This document shows, piece by piece, positions 33,748 through 38,730 of a stretch of DNA of 38,730 nt. Source of the DNA: an uncultured Lachnospiraceae bacterium (GTDB lineage: Bacteria > Bacillota > Clostridia > Lachnospirales > Lachnospiraceae); the NCBI GenBank assembly GCA_910580015.1, contig CAJTVT010000027.1:1-38730 (forward strand), read 5' to 3'. Within the stretch, counting starts at the first letter, position 1, and every line of letters starts with the position of its first letter. Under the pieces are notes generated by a model, which was given only the letters and a program-made list of their open reading frames with translations, ran no database searches and had not been told where the DNA came from. Position numbers and translations under genes: made by a program.

Positions 33748-35629
33748 ATTCGTCACGGCTTAGTTTTTTGCCGCTTTTTTCTAGTTCGTGACTCAGTCCT
33801 TTCAAAATGTGTTCCATAGTAACCTGTGGATATGGCGTTTCTGCGGCGAGAAAGCTGGCATAAATCAATATATTTTTGATCATGCTGCCGGTAATTTCAA
33901 ATTGTTCTGCCAGAAAAGAAAAATCAATCTCATCTGATATGGGAAGTCTTTCAGGGAGCATAGATTGCCACATTTGTCTGCGCAGCGCAGCATCTGGAAG
34001 AGGGAAATCTATGATATCGCTGATCCGGCGTCGGAATGCGCTGTCAAAGTTTTGCAGATAATTGGTTGCCAGAATACTAACTCCCTCATATTCCTCCATT
34101 TTTTGCAGCAGAAAGGCAATTTCCATATTGTTGTACTTATCGTTGGATTCTTTGATTTCTGTTCGTTTGGAAAACAATACATCTGCCTCGTCAAAAAAGA
34201 GGATCGCCATGCTTTTTTCCGCCTCAGTGAAGATACGGTTCAGCTTTTTTTCTGTCTCTCCAATGTATTTGTCCACAACGGAAGGCAGTTCTACCCGGTA
34301 TAACTCCATATTAAGTTCCGCAGCTAGAACTTGGGCAGCCATCGTCTTTCCCGTTCCAGGCGGGCCAGCAAAGATCATGGACACACCATTACCATAAGCT
34401 GATTTTTCCAGAAATCCCCACTTTTCGAATACAAGCTTTTGATTTCGCACCCGATCTATGATATGAAAAAGTTTCTGTTTGGGCAATTGTGGAAGAATCA
34501 GATCTTTCATTTGATACATGCAGACAATTTTTTTTGCGTATTGATCCAGGGAATGAGAGGAGACACCAAGAATGGCACGCCTTAAGTCTGTACGAGCGAT
34601 GCACCAGGCGCCTCTGCTTAGGGAATAGGATTTTGCAAGTTCTAGAATTTTGCGCATTCTACCTGGAAGAAAATTGTACCGATATAAAAAGTCTCTGCGA
34701 TCTTCGTCCTGTTCCCACGGATAGGCAAGGGTGAGAGCGTCAAATAATGACTTGTCTTCCAGTACGGTTTGTGCCGAGATGGAAAAGGGTAGATATTGAC
34801 GTTTCAGAGACAAAATGTCTGGAACTTCTGGCTGTATGCCCAGTAGAAATATGGTCTCTTCCTCTCGAAGCCAGTGGCACAGATTCGAGAGATCTGGTAC
34901 GACTTCTGGCAGTTCTATGACCAACATAACATGATGAAGGAAACATTCTGTCTGTATATCTCGAATCTGTGTCTCAGTCTGTAGAGCTTCATAGGGGATT
35001 ACGATAAGATTTTTATGGTATTTTGCGGCGAGGTACGCGTAATTCAGTTTCCGGCCGACGCCTTTTGGACCGTTAAGGTATACTAATTTTTTCCCTTGAA
35101 CGGTTTGGAGGCACTTCTCAATGTTTAGATATACATGGATATTCTTACCTAAGGCGGGCAATGGCTGTCCTAACTGAAAGTACCAATCAGTGCAGGGAAT
35201 GGTTTCAGGCTCCAACAGTATTCCTTTTAGGAAAAGGAATACTTTGGGGACGATTCGCAGGCGGATTTCTGATCTTTCTGAATCCCAGTTTCGTTCAAAA
35301 ATCAAAGGGGAAGACTGACAGTATAATTCTATTCCTGGAAAATTGTTTTCTTCCAGAATCCAGAACTGTTTCCAGATGGTGGGGGAAAGACTTTTGCCTT
35401 TCAGCCCCCTATAGAATGCAGCAGCCAAAAGTAGCACTTCACCCTGGTTCATGGATGCGGAGAGCACAAGATAAAGAAAGGGAGAAAATACACCCAGTTC
35501 TACGTTTTTGGTCGCTTGTTGAAGCAGTGCAAAAAGGGAGCTTTTTGGCTGGGTCTGGTGTTTACACATCTGATCACCCCAGAGAATTAATGCATGTAAA
35601 AATTCTTCATAAGTTTGGTTTTTTTCCAT
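33722..35629 (-). CDS. AAA+ ATPase of contractile injection system type
   Basis: A 635-residue ATPase. The C-terminal AAA+ domain has Walker A GPPGTGKT (422-429), Walker B ILFFDEAD (D480 to D483), a sensor 1 region SILATNYLQNF and an arginine-finger-like FRRRISDIIDF. The N-terminal half carries a degenerate P-loop GPKGVGRK (187-194), so a second, inactive ATPase-like module is likely. This long AAA+ form is the type regularly present in extracellular contractile injection system clusters (Afp15/Pvc15-like), where it is thought to help assembly or loading. It starts 9 bases after the regulator gene with an AAGGAG site lying in that gene's end. The family match is by motif and context. Confidence 0.85.
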   Translation of the reverse strand: MEKNQTYEEFLHALILWGDQMCKHQTQPKSSLFALLQQATKNVELGVFSPFLYLVLSASMNQGEVLLLAAAFYRGLKGKSLSPTIWKQFWILEENNFPGIELYCQSSPLIFERNWDSERSEIRLRIVPKVFLFLKGILLEPETIPCTDWYFQLGQPLPALGKNIHVYLNIEKCLQTVQGKKLVYLNGPKGVGRKLNYAYLAAKYHKNLIVIPYEALQTETQIRDIQTECFLHHVMLVIELPEVVPDLSNLCHWLREEETIFLLGIQPEVPDILSLKRQYLPFSISAQTVLEDKSLFDALTLAYPWEQDEDRRDFLYRYNFLPGRMRKILELAKSYSLSRGAWCIARTDLRRAILGVSSHSLDQYAKKIVCMYQMKDLILPQLPKQKLFHIIDRVRNQKLVFEKWGFLEKSAYGNGVSMIFAGPPGTGKTMAAQVLAAELNMELYRVELPSVVDKYIGETEKKLNRIFTEAEKSMAILFFDEADVLFSKRTEIKESNDKYNNMEIAFLLQKMEEYEGVSILATNYLQNFDSAFRRRISDIIDFPLPDAALRRQMWQSMLPERLPISDEIDFSFLAEQFEITGSMIKNILIYASFLAAETPYPQVTMEHILKGLSHELEKSGKKLSRDEYGEYAHLF

Positions 35630-35638
35630 AAAGTCTCC

Positions 35639-38365
35639 TTATTCTTCAATGATTTCACGAAAAGTTTTTGAAAAATCAAGTTCCAGGTCTTCTCGATACA
35701 GTTTTTGCATCCGGTCATAAAGCTGCTTTGCCTTTGATTGTTTTCCACTTTTATAAAAACAGGCGACAAGTTGGGAAATAATTTCTTCATTATAAGGATC
35801 TGCATCTAGGATTCGCTGAAAAAAAGGAATCGCAGATGCTATCTGATTTTGCTCCATTCGTTTGGAAGCGCCAGATTTCAGGAATTCCAAATAATAATTT
35901 TCCAGCTCCTTTGCCATGCCATAAGACCATATGTAGCCACTGCTTCCCATGTAGCTTCCCTGGTAGAGCTGCATAATCCGTTCTGAGCTGTTCTCACAGG
36001 CTGCGGGATCTTTAAAATACAGGATCAATTCTTCTAAATCTGATTCTACAAGTTGCATGTTGAGGGAATATTTCTTCTTTTCGTAGACAATCAAATCTTC
36101 AAGCCCTTCCTGTACAAAGGATTGCCGGATGCTGTAAAGGGTGGTGTGGAATAAAGCAATGGCGCTTTTTGTGCCAGAATCTGGCCATAAAAGTTCAATC
36201 AGGGATTCACGGGAAATGCTGTTTCCCTGAAGATGGAATAGATAGGCAAATAATTCCTTTGCTTTTTTGGTCCGCCATTTTAATTCCTGTTCTTCCCGGC
36301 CAGGGAGGAACACACAAAAGCAGTTCATACACAAGATTTTTATTTTTCTTGTTCCTTTGGGGTCTGATATAGCACAGTTCTGTGTGTGAGATGCAAGATA
36401 AGGTGCATTTGTGGAAGCTTTGTGGATAGAGTGAATTTCCTCCAAAATTTGTAGGTGTTTTGGGGTTAAGCCTGGATTCCAGCTTTTGTTTTCACGTAAA
36501 AATAAACTTCCCATTTGGGATTGTTCAACTGCCTTTCGATAGTTTCCTTCATCCCAGGACAGAACAGCAAGCAGTTCCCAGGCTGCCGCCGTCTGTGCGG
36601 TTTCATGTTGAGAACTTTGGAGCAATCCCTTGGCGGCCTGTTTTGCAGTCTCATAATCGGCACAGAGGTATGCAGACTCCATTTGCTGGGCAAAAATGCA
36701 ATTTTGTAGGAGGAATCCTTCTGGGATGCTTTCCAGAAGGATTCCAAGAGAGCGTGTTGGGACCTCTTTAGTATGTATCAATACTTCCAGTGTCTTATGT
36801 GCAGCGTACAAAAAGGAATCCCTGGGAAAGCCTGCGCCCTGCTTAGCTTTGGTTGAGAGTAAGAGGAACGCGTCTTCTAATTGATGTAGGCTTATATACA
36901 ACTTTACTTGCTCGGTGCAGATCGCTTTTGTAATTTCATTCCAGTCTGGTTCAAGGTTTTGGCTTGCTTTCTTTAAATAAGTCTGCGCCCGTTCCAACTG
37001 ACCAGCATTTCGACTGGCAGCCGCTACAAACAGCAGGATCTTTTTATAGTCTATCATACGTCCTTCTTCGTAAAATGCTTTTCCGGCCGTTTCAATCTGT
37101 TTGATGGCTTCTTTTTTGTGCCCAAGGGCCATCAGATACTTGCCATAGACAAATCGGGCTTTTGGCGTCAGTTCACAGTGGTTTGTCTCAAGAAATGAAA
37201 ACCAGCGATCCAAGGTTCCATAGAGTCTCTCTTCCAGCATGGAATCGCCAGATACTTCAATGACGGCAAGTACAATATTGGGAGCGGTGCCTCGGCAGGC
37301 ATAATCTGCTGCCTGGATCTTGTCTGCCGTTTTCAGAAGAAAATATGCGGCAGCTAAAAGGGATTCTTGCTGTTCTTCCAATGTTGTCTGAGTCAGTAGA
37401 AACCGCTGGAATATGGAGTGGTAGCGGTACAGGAAATCGACTTCGCCTAAGGTCTGGACAAATAACTTTTCATTTACAAGGTAGCGCAGCATACTTTCTG
37501 AATTATGGATTTTGGTCACGGTGTTGCAGATAGAAGGCGTCATATAATCCAATACAGCTGTTTTTTTCAGGAAAGTCTGAATGTCGAAAGGCAGCATTTT
37601 ATATACACGAGTCATAAAATAATCAGAGACTTCCAATTTATCACAGATATCTTTTAGTATTTCTGTGGTCACTTCCATTTTATGCTGTTGCAGCTGCAAC
37701 AAGATCTGGGCGATGCCCACTGGCCAGCCTTCGGTACAATCATAGATTAGCTTTGCCCATTGTTCAGAATTTTCTCCTGTGTTTTCTACGAGAACAGCGA
37801 TTTCTTCTTGTTTGAACTTTAGATCGTCTGTTCCGATACAGGTCGCACGTCCACTGGCTGTGTATTTGTCAAAAAAAGGAGGCAGGGAGCGTTTTTCTAC
37901 AATAAACAGGCGAATTTTTTGCTCCATTGTCTCAAGTATAATATCTAATAGATTGAATATATCGGGGTTGGTGATTTCCTGGAAGTCATCCAGGATAATG
38001 TTAAGGAAATCAATCCTGGCATCCAGCCAGATAACCAATTGTTCCATAACAATATCAATTTGTTCCAGCAGTGGAACAGAAGCCGTAAAATCTTCCTTGA
38101 AATTACCTACTGCGTGTTGGACAGAGCGGGTAAAATTTTGAATAAATGACATCAAGTCATTGTCTGTACTGCTCACGCTATACCAGGCGCTTTTTTTTGG
38201 AAATTGGCGGACATAATTGGCAAGAATCTGCGTCTTTCCATAACCTGCTCCTGCATTAAGCAGAACGATATCTGTGCGAAGAGAGATAAGAAGATCGTCC
38301 GCTGCTCGTTTGATATACCCCTTGTCTACGTTTGGTATCTGTATTTTACTGTTATCATTTCTCAT
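35639..38365 (-). CDS. MalT/SARP-like ATPase regulator with BTAD domain
   Basis: About 908 residues from ATG 38365; GTG 38371, nearer to AAGGA, is a real alternative. The N-terminal part is a STAND-type NTPase with P-loop AGAGYGKT (38-45) and a LDDFQEI Walker B-like strand. A helical TPR-like middle follows (about 350-650). The C-terminal part is an OmpR-like winged helix (about 690-770, with KWRTKKAKELFAYLFHLQ and LIELLWPDSG) and a bacterial transcriptional activation (BTAD) domain. Such large SARP/LAL-like activators switch on gene clusters in response to unknown signals. It is transcribed with the AAA+ gene and diverges from the tail sheath gene, whose promoter region carries direct repeats suited to this class of DNA-binding domain. 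Confidence 0.88.
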   Translation of the reverse strand: MRNDNSKIQIPNVDKGYIKRAADDLLISLRTDIVLLNAGAGYGKTQILANYVRQFPKKSAWYSVSSTDNDLMSFIQNFTRSVQHAVGNFKEDFTASVPLLEQIDIVMEQLVIWLDARIDFLNIILDDFQEITNPDIFNLLDIILETMEQKIRLFIVEKRSLPPFFDKYTASGRATCIGTDDLKFKQEEIAVLVENTGENSEQWAKLIYDCTEGWPVGIAQILLQLQQHKMEVTTEILKDICDKLEVSDYFMTRVYKMLPFDIQTFLKKTAVLDYMTPSICNTVTKIHNSESMLRYLVNEKLFVQTLGEVDFLYRYHSIFQRFLLTQTTLEEQQESLLAAAYFLLKTADKIQAADYACRGTAPNIVLAVIEVSGDSMLEERLYGTLDRWFSFLETNHCELTPKARFVYGKYLMALGHKKEAIKQIETAGKAFYEEGRMIDYKKILLFVAAASRNAGQLERAQTYLKKASQNLEPDWNEITKAICTEQVKLYISLHQLEDAFLLLSTKAKQGAGFPRDSFLYAAHKTLEVLIHTKEVPTRSLGILLESIPEGFLLQNCIFAQQMESAYLCADYETAKQAAKGLLQSSQHETAQTAAAWELLAVLSWDEGNYRKAVEQSQMGSLFLRENKSWNPGLTPKHLQILEEIHSIHKASTNAPYLASHTQNCAISDPKGTRKIKILCMNCFCVFLPGREEQELKWRTKKAKELFAYLFHLQGNSISRESLIELLWPDSGTKSAIALFHTTLYSIRQSFVQEGLEDLIVYEKKKYSLNMQLVESDLEELILYFKDPAACENSSERIMQLYQGSYMGSSGYIWSYGMAKELENYYLEFLKSGASKRMEQNQIASAIPFFQRILDADPYNEEIISQLVACFYKSGKQSKAKQLYDRMQKLYREDLELDFSKTFREIIEE

Positions 38366-38684
38366 GTTCACATTTATCCTTCTAGTCAAATTCTATGGAA
38401 AACATTCCATTCTCTGTTGCAACGCGAACTTACACACAGAGGGAGTAAGATAAAAAAATTATATAATATTTCAATGTATTTGCCATGTTTTACACCAATT
38501 TGGCAGTTTTTACACCAGTTTGGAAAAAATAAAAATAATGTTGAATTGTTTAGAATTTTGTTTAGTGGGATGTTTTATAATTCTAAATCAAACAACAGAA
38601 ATATGATGTTGTGGGAAGAGCAGTTTCTAAAAGGAAAGGAGGTAGCCGGCATTAGCAGCATAATGCAGTTAGTGCTGGGAGATT
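38366..38684. promoter_or_regulatory. Divergent control region of the contractile cluster
   Basis: This region separates the leftward regulator and the rightward sheath gene. It holds the 16-bp direct repeats (38488-38523) and a TATAAT box at 38576-38581 without a good -35, as expected for an activator-dependent promoter. It also holds a strong AAAGGAGGT at 38635-38643 that is too far from the sheath ATG to serve it directly. A short stem CTTAC/GTAAG lies near 38430-38448. Confidence 0.55.
38488..38523. promoter_or_regulatory. Paired direct repeats, candidate activator site
   Basis: TTTTACACCAATTTGG (38488-38503) and TTTTACACCAGTTTGG (38508-38523) match at 15 of 16 positions and repeat every 20 bp, close to two helical turns. 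SARP and OmpR-type proteins bind tandem direct repeats on one DNA face, so this is the probable site for the adjacent regulator. Binding is inferred. Confidence 0.65.
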
Positions 38685-38730
38685 ATGGCTGAATATTTAT
38701 CACCAGGCGTATATGTAGAGGAATTTGATT
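38685..38730 (+). CDS. Contractile tail sheath protein, 5' end only
   Basis: ATG 38685 starts MAEYLSPGVYVEEFD and runs off the window. This opening is highly typical of phage and contractile injection system tail sheath proteins, which form the contracting outer tube. A GGGAG lies only 3 bases before the ATG, while a much stronger AAAGGAGGT lies 41 bases upstream. Translation may therefore be coupled to a very short leader frame ending at 38692. The rest of the protein and the cluster lie outside the window. Confidence 0.85.
   Translation, partial: MAEYLSPGVYVEEFD

Noticed and set aside
38204..38692. A 162-codon plus-strand frame across the divergent region
   Set aside because: It overlaps the regulator start, the direct repeats and the promoter, has no ribosome site and an unlikely composition. 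Only its last codons might matter as a leader.

Overview
The window looks like a chromosomal accessory region of a Firmicute, most likely a gut Lachnospiraceae member of the Blautia, Mediterraneibacter or Dorea type. I base this on the moderate-to-low GC content, strong AGGAGG-type ribosome binding sites, the style of the tandem large serine recombinases, a secreted multi-domain GH95 fucosidase and a BlaI/BlaR1-linked class D-like gene. The genus is a guess; no rRNA or tRNA is present to fix it.

Region 1 (1-2380) is decayed mobile DNA. It holds an OmpR-type winged-helix gene broken by a hairpin-bearing insertion, a small protein gene with an in-frame stop, and an XRE regulator broken by a 58-bp palindromic mini-element that sits between two TATA copies. 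Removing that element restores the regulator frame exactly, and two relatives of it lie at 837-887 and 1945-1996.

Region 2 (2380-7822) is a mobility module: a small DUF6870-like protein followed by three different large serine recombinases whose reading frames overlap. Region 3 (7823-12001) is a graveyard. It contains a DUF6891-like fragment, a multiply frameshifted SMEK-STAND NTPase-TPR gene (a defence-type architecture), a nuclease-like remnant, an internally deleted PD-(D/E)XK transposase and a 162-bp fold-back element.

Region 4 (12253-17000) holds an intact 1063-residue protein with an N-terminal HD phosphohydrolase-like domain and an Hsp90-like (GHKL) ATPase domain, which I consider a candidate defence or stress protein. 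A family 4 uracil-DNA glycosylase follows, then a convergent BclA-C-like ORF. Region 5 (17100-24845) is a single gene for a secreted GH95 alpha-L-fucosidase of about 2581 residues carrying two near-identical CBM32-type domains, Big_2, FIVAR, six InlB-type repeats and a BspA-like leucine-rich tail.

Region 6 (24960-32360) runs from an autoregulated TetR gene and a Nudix 3' fragment into a beta-lactam-response locus. A class B PBP and a class D beta-lactamase-like lipoprotein form one operon, and BlaI plus BlaR1 form a convergent one. Operator-like TTAC-N4-GTAA sites occur twice before the PBP gene and once at the blaI promoter, so the locus reads as a penicillin-inducible PBP plus hydrolase system.

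Region 7 (32519-38730) is the edge of a contractile injection system or tailocin-like cluster. A leftward operon encodes a MalT/SARP-like regulator, an AAA+ ATPase of the type found in such clusters and a charged hypothetical protein. Divergently, the first codons of a tail sheath protein begin at 38685 and run off the window. The intergenic region contains a pair of 16-bp direct repeats spaced 20 bp apart, a candidate binding site for the regulator.
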